64,000 nt of DNA from the NCBI RefSeq assembly GCF_025452235.1, contig NZ_CP104965.1:4118685-4182684 (forward strand), given 5' to 3'. The notes beneath the pieces were generated by a model. The model ran no database searches. It was not told the origin of the DNA and saw nothing but the letters and a program-made list of their open reading frames with translations. This document shows positions 7,490 through 16,002 of the stretch, piece by piece. The position numbers and the translations under genes were made by a program. The stretch's first letter is position 1; the number at the start of each line of letters is the position of its first letter. Source of the DNA: Devosia neptuniae. Lineage in GTDB: Bacteria; Pseudomonadota; Alphaproteobacteria; Rhizobiales; Devosiaceae.

Positions 7490-10400
7490 TCAACTTCCTC
7501 GAACGCATTCTGCGAATGCCGCGCGTGGTGCTCACCGTCATGGTGCTGCTCCTCGGCGCGGGGCTGATGGCCTATGTCACCCTCCCCAAGGAGAGTTTTC
7601 CGGCCATCGACATCCCCTATTTCTACGTTTCGGTAACCCAGACCGGCGTGTCGCCGCGCGACGCCGAGCAATTGCTCGTCAAGCCGATCGAGGACCGGAT
7701 CAAGGATATCGACGACCTCGAGAACTATACCTCGACCGCGACCACCGGGCACGCCTCGGTGTTCCTGGAATTCAACGTCAATGCCGACAAGGACACCGCG
7801 CTGAACGATATCCGCGCGGCGCTCGAGGGTGTATCCGCCGACCTGCCGACCGAGGCCAAGGAACCGGTCGTCAGCGAAATCTCGTTTACCGACACTCCGG
7901 TCATCTATGTCGCGGTTTATGGCAATGTGCCCGAACGCGAATTGGTGCAGCGCGCCAAGGACCTGCAGGACGAGCTGGAGGGCATTCCCGACGCGCAGAC
8001 CGTGACGATTTCTGGTCAGCGCGACGAGATGATGGAAGTCACCATCGACCAAAATCGTCTCGAAGCCTACGATTTGACCGCCACGCAGCTGCTCGACGCA
8101 TTGGCCAAGAACAATATGGTGGTCCCAGGCGGCACGCTCGACACGGGCCGCGGCTCGTTCAACGTGGAAGTGCCGGGCCTGATCAAGAATGTCGAGGACG
8201 TCTATACCCTGCCCCTCAAGGCTTCGGGCGACACTGTCGTGACGTTCGGCGACGTGGCGACCATTACCCGCACCTTTGAGGACGCCACCCAATATGCCCA
8301 TGTGAACGGCCAGACGGCCATCACGCTGGGCGTCTCCAAAAAGCTGGGGACCAACGTCATCAATGTGTCCGACGAAGTGCGGCGCGTGACGGCGGAGTTC
8401 ACCAAGGACTGGCCGCAGGGCGTGCAGACCTCGTTCCTGATCGACCAGGCCGACTCCACCAAGAACCTGTTCCGCTCGCTGGAAGCAGCGGTGCTGACTG
8501 CCGTGGCGCTGGTGCTGATCACCTGCGTCGCCACCCTTGGCGTACGTCCGGCCATCATGATCGGCATGTCGATCCCGATCTCGTTCATGATGGCGTTCCT
8601 CGTGGTGCAGATGCTGGGCATGACCATCAACATGATGATCATGTTCGGATTGGTGCTCGCGGTGGGCGTGCTGGTGGACGACCCTATCGTGGTGGTCGAA
8701 TATGCCGAGCGAAAGCTGCAGGAAGGCGTTTCCAAGCGGGAAGCGTTCATCCTGGCGGCCAAGAAGATGTTCGTGCCGGTGGTTTCGGCCACCTTCACCA
8801 CGCTGGGTGCCTTCGTGCCCTTGCTGTTCTGGCCGGGCATTATCGGCAAGTTCATGAGCTATCTGCCGATCATCGTGATCGTGGTGATGGTGGCTTCGCT
8901 GGTCTCCGCACTGATTTTCATGCCGATCATCGGCGCCTTCATCGCGTCGAGCCATATCGACGAGAAGCACAAGGAAGCCGCCGACGTTGTGATGTATGCC
9001 GACAAGTTCGACCCCAAAAAGGTTGGCGGCATTACCGGCTATTATGTGCGGGCGATGGAGCATTTGCTGCATCAACCGATCCTGACGCTGGGCATCGGCT
9101 TTGCGCTGGTGGCGGCGATGTTCGTCGCCTACATGTCGAACCCGACCGGCACCGAGGCGTTCCCGGCTTCAGAGCCCGAATTCGGCACGGTCAACGTGAT
9201 CACGCGCGGCAATTACTCGCCGGCCGAAATCCGCGACCTGCTGATGGAGGTGGAAACCGAAATCCTGCAGGTACAGGGTATCCAGGACGTGGTGATGCGC
9301 TTCGTCAATACCGGCAGCGGCGGCGATGGCATGAGTGCGTCGGCACCGCCCGACACTGTGGGCGCGTTCGACCTGCAGCTGATCAACTACAATGAACGCA
9401 TCAAGGCCGAGGAAATCTTCCAGGCCATCCGCGAGCGCGTGGCCCATATTTCCGGCCTCGAAGTGCAAATCGCGGCGCAGGAAAACGGCCCGCCGGCCGG
9501 CAAGGCCATCAACCTGCGGGTGGAAGGCACTGTCTATGCCGATATCGCCCCGACCGTGGCCAAGCTGCGTGACTATATCGAGCACGATCTGGGTGGCGCC
9601 ATCGACGTGGAAGACGGCCGCCCTGCCCCCGGTATCGACTGGCAGGTCACGATCGATCGCGTCGAAGCGGCCAAGTATGGCATCGGTGTGCGCGAGCTGA
9701 GCCCCTATGTGCAGCTCGTGACTTCCGGCGTGACGCTGGGCACCTACCGCCCGGATGACGGCTCGAGCACTGACGAACTCGACATCAAGGTCCGCCTGCC
9801 GGAAAGCGAGCGCACTTTCGATGCCCTCGACTCGCTGCGCATCGTGACATCGCAGGGTCTGGTGCCGGTCTCCAACTTCATCGAGCGCACAGCAGTGCCA
9901 AAAGTGGCGAATATCTCGCGCCGCAACGGGCTCTATTCGATGAATGTGGCGGCCAATCTGGAGCCGGGCCTCGACACCGCGGCTAAGGTGGCCGAGGTGC
10001 AGCAGTGGCAGGCAACGCAGGACTTCCCCTCGAGCGTCAAGATCGTCTATGGCGGTGCGGCGGAGCAGGTTGACGACACCAACGCGTTCATCATCACCGC
10101 GTTCGGCGCCGCCATGTTCCTGATCTTCTTCATCCTGCTGCTGGAATATAACAGCTTCTGGCAGGTGCTGGTGACGCTGACCACGGTGATCATGTCGCTG
10201 GGCGGGGTGCTGCTCGGCATGCTGGTCACCGGGATGAGCTTCTCGGCGATCATGACGGGCCTCGGCATCGTGGCGCTGGCGGGTATCGTGGTGAAGAACG
10301 GCATCGTGCTGATCGACACCTATAACCACTATAACCGCGACGAAAAGGTGGAGCCGATCAAGGCCATGCTGCTGACCATCAGCCAGCGTGTCCGGCCGGT

Positions 10401-10833
10401 GCTGCTGACGGCAACCGTGACGGCGCTGGGCGTTATTCCGATGGCGCTCAATGTCGAGTTCGACTTCATCCGCCGCGAAATCGTGGTGGGCGGCCTGGCC
10501 GGTTCGTGGTTCATCCACCTGTCGGCGGCCTTGGTGTCGGGCCTCTTCGTCTCTACCGCCCTGACCCTGGTCATGGTGCCAGTGATGGTGGTGGCCCCCC
10601 ATGTGATGAAGGGCCAGATCGGCTGGGTCATCCGCCAGGTTGGTAAGATGATCAACTCGGCGCGCAATGGCGGCAAGCAGACCGCGGTGCCGGCCGGGTT
10701 CGATGGCATGGCCGTCGAAATCCCCGCCGACGCCGATGGCGCCAAGCGCTACATCGTCAGCAAGGAAGAAGGGCTGGTCGAGAAGGACAAGAACGGCGTG
10801 ACCATTGTCAGCCGGCCCGAAGCGGCGGAGTGA
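7486..10833 (+). CDS. RND efflux transporter permease (AcrB/MexB superfamily)
   Basis: Proton-driven inner-membrane pump of 1,115 residues with the usual 12-helix, two-porter-domain layout. The proton-relay acids are kept as D398-D399 in VLVDDPIVVVEYAER, and the partner lysine is K937 in GIVVKNGIVLID. A hydrophilic tail of about 60 residues beyond the last helix is longer than in AcrB. The gene starts within the adaptor stop (ATGA overlap). It is followed by a strong terminator, so padR, adaptor and pump form one transcription unit. Substrates are unknown; the CusA metal-efflux signatures are not evident. Confidence 0.94.
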   Translation: MINFLERILRMPRVVLTVMVLLLGAGLMAYVTLPKESFPAIDIPYFYVSVTQTGVSPRDAEQLLVKPIEDRIKDIDDLENYTSTATTGHASVFLEFNVNADKDTALNDIRAALEGVSADLPTEAKEPVVSEISFTDTPVIYVAVYGNVPERELVQRAKDLQDELEGIPDAQTVTISGQRDEMMEVTIDQNRLEAYDLTATQLLDALAKNNMVVPGGTLDTGRGSFNVEVPGLIKNVEDVYTLPLKASGDTVVTFGDVATITRTFEDATQYAHVNGQTAITLGVSKKLGTNVINVSDEVRRVTAEFTKDWPQGVQTSFLIDQADSTKNLFRSLEAAVLTAVALVLITCVATLGVRPAIMIGMSIPISFMMAFLVVQMLGMTINMMIMFGLVLAVGVLVDDPIVVVEYAERKLQEGVSKREAFILAAKKMFVPVVSATFTTLGAFVPLLFWPGIIGKFMSYLPIIVIVVMVASLVSALIFMPIIGAFIASSHIDEKHKEAADVVMYADKFDPKKVGGITGYYVRAMEHLLHQPILTLGIGFALVAAMFVAYMSNPTGTEAFPASEPEFGTVNVITRGNYSPAEIRDLLMEVETEILQVQGIQDVVMRFVNTGSGGDGMSASAPPDTVGAFDLQLINYNERIKAEEIFQAIRERVAHISGLEVQIAAQENGPPAGKAINLRVEGTVYADIAPTVAKLRDYIEHDLGGAIDVEDGRPAPGIDWQVTIDRVEAAKYGIGVRELSPYVQLVTSGVTLGTYRPDDGSSTDELDIKVRLPESERTFDALDSLRIVTSQGLVPVSNFIERTAVPKVANISRRNGLYSMNVAANLEPGLDTAAKVAEVQQWQATQDFPSSVKIVYGGAAEQVDDTNAFIITAFGAAMFLIFFILLLEYNSFWQVLVTLTTVIMSLGGVLLGMLVTGMSFSAIMTGLGIVALAGIVVKNGIVLIDTYNHYNRDEKVEPIKAMLLTISQRVRPVLLTATVTALGVIPMALNVEFDFIRREIVVGGLAGSWFIHLSAALVSGLFVSTALTLVMVPVMVVAPHVMKGQIGWVIRQVGKMINSARNGGKQTAVPAGFDGMAVEIPADADGAKRYIVSKEEGLVEKDKNGVTIVSRPEAAE

Positions 10834-10854
10834 TGTCCGTTAGGGAATGAGTTG

Positions 10855-10888
10855 AAAAGGCCCGCAGTAATGCGGGCCTTTTTGTTTT
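10855..10888 (+). terminator. Rho-independent terminator of the RND operon
   Basis: A perfect 8-bp stem, GGCCCGCA / TGCGGGCC (10859-10866 and 10871-10878), with a GTAA loop is followed by TTTTTGTTTT. An A-run precedes the stem. Confidence 0.9.
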
Positions 10889-10930
10889 GGGTTATAGTGA
10901 CGGCTGACAGCAACTTGGCGAGGCCGGACG

Positions 10931-11194
10931 ATGCGACTGACTGCGGAACAGGTCATGGCCGATCTAGACGAGGCCATCGTAGCCACGGTCGACGGCCCGG
11001 TGCATATCGAGAGCGACGGCAAGGACGTGGCTGTTCTGCTGTCGCCGGAGCAATATGCGGCGCTTGCCGGCCCTGTCGCACGTATTCCCCGAGCGGAGTT
11101 GGAGCGGCTCATGGCGGCGAGTATCGAGCGGCATGGATCGGTCTATCGAGCGCTCGCGAAGTGGGAAGCGGAGAACGAGCCGCCCGAGGCTTGA
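10931..11194 (+). CDS. Phd/YefM-family type II antitoxin, apparently orphan
   Basis: An 87-residue acidic protein. It starts with a helix (LTAEQVMADLDEAI), then has the strand-turn-strand and helix of Phd/YefM antitoxins: GPVHIESDGKDVAVLLSPEQYAAL. The C-terminal part is helical and charged, the usual toxin-binding region. In such pairs the antitoxin binds DNA and neutralises an RNase-type toxin encoded just downstream. No downstream toxin is present on this strand: the next gene is a broken GNAT gene on the opposite strand. It may be a solitary regulator or a remnant. Confidence 0.7.
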   Translation: MRLTAEQVMADLDEAIVATVDGPVHIESDGKDVAVLLSPEQYAALAGPVARIPRAELERLMAASIERHGSVYRALAKWEAENEPPEA

Positions 11195-11236
11195 TGATCG
11201 CGAGACCATAGCCAGCACGGAGGCATCGCGCCCTAC

Positions 11237-11768
11237 TCACCCAGCGCTGCGCGCATACCTCTCCTCGGACGGGCGAGGTGATCTGGGGCTAGCGGCTGGG
11301 GTGGCAAAAGCATTCAGCCGCCAGATGTCGCCTTCGAACTGGATGTCGGTCGTCGCCGCGTTCAGTGGCGCCACGGCCTTTTGCCAGAATGCGATGGCGG
11401 CGGTGTTGGCGAGGGGGGTGGCGATGTGCCAGTTGCCCGGATGGTTGGGGAGGATCGTGGCGAGGGCGGCGCGGCCGGTGCCCCTGCCTCGGTAGGCTTT
11501 GAGAATGAAGAACTCGGCCATGAAGAAGCATGGTTTGCGGCCGGTCAGGGGCATTCGTCGATGACCAAGGCGAAGCCGGCGATCTCGTTGCCTGCCGTGA
11601 TTAGATAGGGGAAGCGCCAGAAGCGGTCGAGGAAATAGTAGGCGAAGCGACCATCTGGCTCGACCGGAACGGCATGAACTCGGTCATGTCGTGGAGATAG
11701 AGCTGGATCAGATTGGCGATGACCGGTTTTTGGTCCGGCGTGGCGGGGATGACCGATATATCCTGCAT
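11237..11768 (-). pseudogene. GNAT-family N-acetyltransferase, broken by two frameshifts
   Basis: Read on the minus strand from ATG 11768, three consecutive frames together give a normal GNAT protein of about 177 residues. Part 1 is MQDISVIPATPDQKPVIANL and on to MTEFMPF. Part 2 is VEPDGRFAYYFLDRFWRFPYL up to ALVIDE. Part 3 is PLTGRKPCFFMAEFFILKAY, then the acetyl-CoA loop RGRGTGRAAL and an NTAAIAFWQK motif. The junctions near 11668 and 11550 each fit loss of a single base (for example TTCCGG where TTCCCGG would restore frame). Two independent deletions favour a pseudogene, although sequencing indels cannot be excluded. It sits among palindromic repeats. Confidence 0.82.
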
Positions 11769-11837
11769 GGATGGACTATGGCCGCCGCGTTGCCTGGCGA
11801 CAAGTGTCGCTACAGCCCTGGCGCAGTAAACAGAAGT

Positions 11838-11857
11838 TCCTGCTTTCGCGGGAATGA
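11838..11857. repeat. Short palindrome of the GCGAAAGC type
   Basis: TTCCTGCTTTCGCGGGAA plus flanks. It is the reverse complement of the TCCCCGCGAAAGCGGGGA motif found again at about 62307-62324. This is a common dispersed hairpin in proteobacterial intergenic DNA. Confidence 0.65.
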
Positions 11858-11885
11858 CATTGTGGGTGGGCGAGGGACGCGCCAC

Positions 11886-11976
11886 GACCTCGTCCTTCGA
11901 CAAGCTCAGGATGAGGTCTACTGATTGGCTCCAGGCTTAAGAGTAGACCTCATGGTGCTTGTCGAACCATGAGGTC
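11886..11976. repeat. Two related palindromes in inverted arrangement
   Basis: Unit 1 (11886-11918) is a palindrome starting GACCTCGTCCTTCGACAAGC and ending GATGAGGTC. Unit 2 (11946-11976) starts GACCTCATGGTGCTTGTCGA and ends CCATGAGGTC. The core TTCGACAAGC of unit 1 is matched inverted as GCTTGTCGAA in unit 2. Such inverted pairs resemble BIME-type composites. It lies immediately downstream of the Atm1-like exporter gene. Confidence 0.75.
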
Positions 11977-11985
11977 GTGCCGCCC

Positions 11986-13881
11986 CTACTCCGCCGCAGG
12001 CAGGCCTCGTTTGACGAAGCCGTCGGGGTCGTTGGCGGTGCGCAGGAGTTGTTCTTCGGCTTCGGTGGCTTCGCGCTGGCGATCCCACATCTGGGCGTAG
12101 AGGCCGGCTTTTTGCAGCAGGGCGACGTGGTTGCCGCGTTCGGCCACGACGCCGTCGCGCAGGACGAGGATTTCGTCGGCGTTGACGACCGTGGAGAGGC
12201 GGTGGGCGATGACGACCGTGGTGCGGTTTTTCGAGACCACATCGAGGGCGGACTGGATATCGCGCTCGGTCTTGGTATCGAGGGCTGACGTCGCCTCGTC
12301 GAGGATGAGGAGCGAGGGGGCCTTGAGGATGGTGCGGGCGATGGCGACACGCTGCTTTTCGCCGCCGGAGAGTTTTAGGCCGCGTTCGCCGACCGGGGTG
12401 TCATAACCCTTGGGCAGGGTCTCGATGAAGGGGCCGACCTGGGCCATGGCGGCGGCGGCGCGCACTTCCTCCTCGGAGGCGTCGGGGCGGCCGTAGCGGA
12501 TATTGTAGCCGATCGTGTCGTTAAACAGCACGGTATCCTGGGGGACCATGCCAATGGCCGAGCGCAGGCTTTCCTGGGTGATGTCGCGCAGATCCTGGCC
12601 ATCGATGGTGATGGCGCCGCCGGTGACGTCGTAGAAGCGGTAGAGCAGCCGGGAAATGGTGGATTTACCAGCGCCGGTGGGGCCGACAATGGCGACCGTC
12701 TTGCCGGCGGGGACTTCGAAGCTGACGCCTTTGAGGATGGGGCGATCGGGATCGTAGTGGAAGGTCACGTCGTCGAAGCGGATGACGGGACCGGAAATGA
12801 CCAATGGCTTGGCGTCGGGCTTGTCCACGATTTCGGGGGCCTGATCGAGCAGCTTGAACATTTCCTCGATATCGGTGAGGCCCTGACGCAACTCGCGATA
12901 GACGAAACCGATGAAGTTCAGCGGGCGATAGACCTGCATGAGGAAGGTGTTGAGCAGGACGAAGTCGCCCAGGGTCAGCGTCCGGTTCATGACGCCATTG
13001 ATGGCCATGACCGAGATAATGAGGAAGCCCGCGTAGAAAATCAGCGCCTGGCCGAAATTGAGGAAGCCCAGCGAGGTCCAGATACGGATGGCGGAGCGCT
13101 CATAGCCGGCCATGGAGGCGTCGTAACGCTCGGCTTCCATCTTCTCATTGGCGAAATACTTCACCGTCTCGAAATTGAGCAGGGAATCGATGGCCTTGCC
13201 ATTGGCATCGGTGTCCGAATTGTTCATGTCGCGGCGGATGGAAATCCGCCAATTCGAGGCCTTGATGGTGAAATAGAGATAGCCCCAGATCATCACCACC
13301 AGCACGCCCAGATAGCTGAAGCCGAACATCCAGACGAAGATCACGGCCGTGATGATGAATTCGACCAGCGTGGGGGCGATATTGAGCATGGTGAAACGCA
13401 CAATGGTTTCAATGCCCTTGGTGCCACGCTCGATGACGCGGCTCAGCCCGCCGGTGCGGCGCGCCAGATGGAAGCGCAGCGACATGGCATGAAGATGGTG
13501 GAAGGTGCGCAGAGCGAGCTTGCGTACGGCATTCTGGCCGACGCTGGCAAACAATACGTCGCGCAATTGCTGGAAGCCGGCGTCGAAGATGTTGCCCAGC
13601 ACATAGGCGATGACCAGGACGATGGGGATGGCGAGGCCCAGCACGATGCCGCTATCGGGCGCGGTGCCATCGAGGCTATCGATGATGCCCTTATAGGCGA
13701 AGGGAATGAAGGTGGTAGCGACCTTGCTGAGCAGCAGCGCGCCAATGGCCAGCACGACGCGCAGGCGCAGATCGGGGCGGTCTTCGGGCCACATATAGGA
13801 CCACAGGTTCTTGACCGTGGAAAATACCGAGCCTTCGTCCGCGCTAACGGACGGCTTCTTGTTCGTGCTGTCTGTGGTCAT
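11986..13881 (-). CDS. Atm1-like ABC exporter (fused membrane and ATPase domains)
   Basis: Half-transporter of 631 residues with six membrane helices and a C-terminal ATPase. Walker A GPTGAGKST is near residue 400, the signature LSGGEKQR near 502, Walker B LLILDEATSALD near 522, and the switch histidine lies in IAHRLST near 558. The membrane part carries LNFETVKYFANE with the following YERSAIRIWTSLGFLNFGQ, hallmarks of the Atm1/HMT1 subfamily. That subfamily exports glutathione-linked or metal-thiolate compounds. Its ATG shares one base with the stop of the upstream arsR-type gene. The pairing points to export of a metal or metalloid conjugate. Repeats follow the stop. Confidence 0.92.
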   Translation of the reverse strand: MTTDSTNKKPSVSADEGSVFSTVKNLWSYMWPEDRPDLRLRVVLAIGALLLSKVATTFIPFAYKGIIDSLDGTAPDSGIVLGLAIPIVLVIAYVLGNIFDAGFQQLRDVLFASVGQNAVRKLALRTFHHLHAMSLRFHLARRTGGLSRVIERGTKGIETIVRFTMLNIAPTLVEFIITAVIFVWMFGFSYLGVLVVMIWGYLYFTIKASNWRISIRRDMNNSDTDANGKAIDSLLNFETVKYFANEKMEAERYDASMAGYERSAIRIWTSLGFLNFGQALIFYAGFLIISVMAINGVMNRTLTLGDFVLLNTFLMQVYRPLNFIGFVYRELRQGLTDIEEMFKLLDQAPEIVDKPDAKPLVISGPVIRFDDVTFHYDPDRPILKGVSFEVPAGKTVAIVGPTGAGKSTISRLLYRFYDVTGGAITIDGQDLRDITQESLRSAIGMVPQDTVLFNDTIGYNIRYGRPDASEEEVRAAAAMAQVGPFIETLPKGYDTPVGERGLKLSGGEKQRVAIARTILKAPSLLILDEATSALDTKTERDIQSALDVVSKNRTTVVIAHRLSTVVNADEILVLRDGVVAERGNHVALLQKAGLYAQMWDRQREATEAEEQLLRTANDPDGFVKRGLPAAE

Positions 13882-14201
13882 CAGGCCGGCTCTGCTTCCA
13901 GTTTGGGGCTGGCGGGGGTGAGGCCGGCGAGCATGCCGGAATAGGCGGCACCCAGTTCGGCCAGACGATCATGCTGGACAATGTAGCAATTGCGCGTGCC
14001 ACGCGGCTGGCGCGTGATCAGCCCGGCATCGAGCAGCACCTTGATGTGCTGGGACACGGTGGACTGGGCCAGCGGCAAGGATTCGGTGACATCGGCGCAG
14101 CAGCACTGCCCCTGCTGCTGCGTCGCCAGGATGCGCAGGATATTGAGGCGCACCGGATGGCCCAGTGCCCGCAGGAGAGTGGCAATATCGTCGTCGCGCA
14201 T
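13881..14201 (-). CDS. ArsR/SmtB-family transcriptional regulator
   Basis: A 106-residue winged-helix repressor: LRALGHPVRLNILRILA at the N terminus and recognition region LPLAQSTVSQHIKVLLDAGLI (43-63). Three consecutive cysteines (C33-C35, in GQCCCADV) sit just before the recognition helix, where ArsR/CadC-type sensors place metal-binding thiols. A further Cys is at 72. Members bind as dimers and leave DNA when As(III), Cd or other thiophilic metals bind. Its stop overlaps the start of the Atm1-like exporter, so regulator and exporter form a coupled pair. The inducer is inferred, not shown. Confidence 0.9.
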   Translation of the reverse strand: MRDDDIATLLRALGHPVRLNILRILATQQQGQCCCADVTESLPLAQSTVSQHIKVLLDAGLITRQPRGTRNCYIVQHDRLAELGAAYSGMLAGLTPASPKLEAEPA

Positions 14202-14219
14202 CCGAGCTCGGCTTTTTTG

Positions 14220-14235
14220 ATCGTTGATTTACGAT
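14220..14235. promoter_or_regulatory. Inverted repeat, candidate ArsR operator
   Basis: ATCGT, six bases, ACGAT (14220-14224 and 14231-14235) lies about 19 bases upstream of the arsR-type start, the usual place for autoregulation by this family. The arms are short, so this is tentative. Confidence 0.4.
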
Positions 14236-14297
14236 AGAAGATGGGGTTCGCGGGCGCAAGTTCAATGACCCGCTTTTCAGCGGGCCATTGCGTTTGC

Positions 14298-15998
14298 TTA
14301 GTTCGCCGCGCTTGGCAGATCGAAAACCTGGCCGGGATAGATGCGATCGGGGTCGCGGATCTGGCCATTATTGGCTTCGTAGATGGTGGTGTATTTGATG
14401 CCGGCGCCATAGACGCGACGGGCGATGGTCCAGAGGTTGTCACCGGTGCGGATGATGGCCTTGCCGGAGGCGAAGCGTGCGGCTTCGGGGTCACCGACAG
14501 CGGTTGCCACCATGGTGGGGACGCTGGTTTCGTCGCTCGCCGTTGGCGGTGCTGGCGTTGCGGGCGCGGTTGGCGATGCGGCGGGCTGGGCCGGGCTGGG
14601 CTCGGTAGGGGTCGCCGGCGCGGCGGACTGGCTGGCGGGCGATTGTGCAGGTTCGCTTGGGGCCGCTGCCGGTTGGGAAGGCGCGCTGGCCTCGGCCGCA
14701 GGGGCCGGCGTCGCGGGCTGGTCGGCCTGCGCCACGGCAACTGGAGGCTCGACCTTCGGCAGGTCGACGACGAAATCGACTTCGGCGCGCGAGGCAACCT
14801 GGGCGGAGCCCAGTTGCAGCATATCGACACGGATGCGCTGGCTGGGCTTGGTCAGCACATTGCCGGCCTCAACGAGCCAGCGGCCATCGGAGACCGTGGC
14901 GTCGGCAATGAATGTGTCATCGACATAGAGGCGCATGGTGGCGCCTTCCGGTCCGCCGCCGGCGAAGAAGGTGCGGTCGCCCTCGATTTCGATGGCGTCG
15001 ATGGTCGGCGGGGCGACGGCGGCGGGTTCCGAGGCTGTCGGGGGTGTCGTCGGCGCAGGCGTGGCAGCGGCGACGGCTGTTTCAGCGTTTGCGGCTGGCG
15101 CTTCGGGCGTTGGCGCGGTGGGCTGTTGCGCCGTGGTAGCCGGCTCAGCCGCGGGTTCTGCTGTTGGCTGTGACGTTGCAGGTGGCGTGGTCGCTCCGGG
15201 AGCCGGTGTGGGCTGGGTTGGAGCTGGTTCGGCGGTTGGCTGCTTGGTTGGCGCGGTGGCCTCCGGTTGGGCCGGGGCCGGCGCGGGGGTGGCTGTAGCA
15301 ACGTCGGTGCTTTGGCCGGCCGGCGGGGTTGTCAGGCCCTGCAACACTTCGCTGGCGGCGCCGGGGGTGCTGGCGACGACGAGAGGTTCGCTGGATTTGT
15401 CCGGGTTGATGACGACGACGAAGGCTTCGGCCGACTGGCCGGGCTTGCCGGCTTCGCCAAGAGTGATCTCGGTGCCACCGGGCGGGATGGGGGCATCGGG
15501 CACCAGGACCCAGTCGCCGCTGGGCTCGACCGTGGTTTGGCCCAGCAGGTCGCCATTGGAGAAAACCTGGACTTCGCTGCCGGGCGTGCCGCTGCCGGCG
15601 ATGACCACGGAGCCATCGGGCTCGGCGCGGAGCAGGCCGAAGGTTGCGGAGATGAGATCGCTGGGGGCATCGGGGGCCGCTGGCGGGGTCACGTCGGGCT
15701 GGGGCGCGGTGGCATCCGGCGCAGGCGTGGCGGCGGTTGGTTCCGGCGCTGTTTGCTCGGGGGTGGCAAGGGCCGTGCTCTGGCTGGGCAGGATGCCGGC
15801 ATCGGTCATCTTGCCGCGCAGGCACTGGCCCATATTGCCTTCGCCGTTAAAGCAACTGACCACGGAGGGGCCAGCCAACACGCCGATGACAACCACAAGG
15901 GTAACCGCCGCTGCACCAAGGGTGAGAGCCAAGGGTTGGTTCGGTGTGGGATCGGCCAGTTTTTCCTCCGGGACGAAATAGGCGGCGCGTTGCGCCAC
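14298..15998 (-). CDS. Membrane-anchored Ala/Pro-rich protein with C-terminal LysM domain
   Basis: 566 residues. A short cytoplasmic N terminus is followed by one membrane helix (LALTLGAAAVTLVVVIGVLA, about 24-43). Then come long Ala/Pro/Thr-rich linkers with two Ig-like beta segments: FGLLRAEPDGSVVIAGSGTPG and, later, ATMRLYVDDTFIADATVSDG. The C terminus is a LysM peptidoglycan-binding domain (IIRTGDNLWTIARRVYG to YPGQVFDLP). The likely role is to span the periplasm and touch the cell wall. The start is GTG 15998, four bases after the cimA stop, so it is probably cotranscribed with cimA. The low-complexity linkers produce long spurious open frames on the other strand. Confidence 0.85.
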   Translation of the reverse strand: MAQRAAYFVPEEKLADPTPNQPLALTLGAAAVTLVVVIGVLAGPSVVSCFNGEGNMGQCLRGKMTDAGILPSQSTALATPEQTAPEPTAATPAPDATAPQPDVTPPAAPDAPSDLISATFGLLRAEPDGSVVIAGSGTPGSEVQVFSNGDLLGQTTVEPSGDWVLVPDAPIPPGGTEITLGEAGKPGQSAEAFVVVINPDKSSEPLVVASTPGAASEVLQGLTTPPAGQSTDVATATPAPAPAQPEATAPTKQPTAEPAPTQPTPAPGATTPPATSQPTAEPAAEPATTAQQPTAPTPEAPAANAETAVAAATPAPTTPPTASEPAAVAPPTIDAIEIEGDRTFFAGGGPEGATMRLYVDDTFIADATVSDGRWLVEAGNVLTKPSQRIRVDMLQLGSAQVASRAEVDFVVDLPKVEPPVAVAQADQPATPAPAAEASAPSQPAAAPSEPAQSPASQSAAPATPTEPSPAQPAASPTAPATPAPPTASDETSVPTMVATAVGDPEAARFASGKAIIRTGDNLWTIARRVYGAGIKYTTIYEANNGQIRDPDRIYPGQVFDLPSAAN

Positions 15999-16002
15999 CA
16001 GG

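Noticed and set aside
7336..9075. A 579-codon minus-strand open frame, His- and Arg-rich
   Set aside because: Antisense shadow of the RND permease. Composition follows the reverse complement of GC-biased codons, and no domain is recognisable.
9169..10602. A 477-codon minus-strand open frame
   Set aside because: Also antisense to the RND permease, with the same His/Asp/Gln-rich shadow composition.
11055..11495. A possible toxin partner for the Phd-like antitoxin
   Set aside because: This plus-strand frame is antisense to the GNAT pseudogene and overlaps the antitoxin in another frame; no toxin fold is recognisable.
14241..15981. Long Gly/Ala-rich plus-strand frames opposite the LysM gene
   Set aside because: They arise from the Ala/Pro-rich linkers read backwards. 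The LysM domain and membrane helix on the minus strand are the real coding signals.
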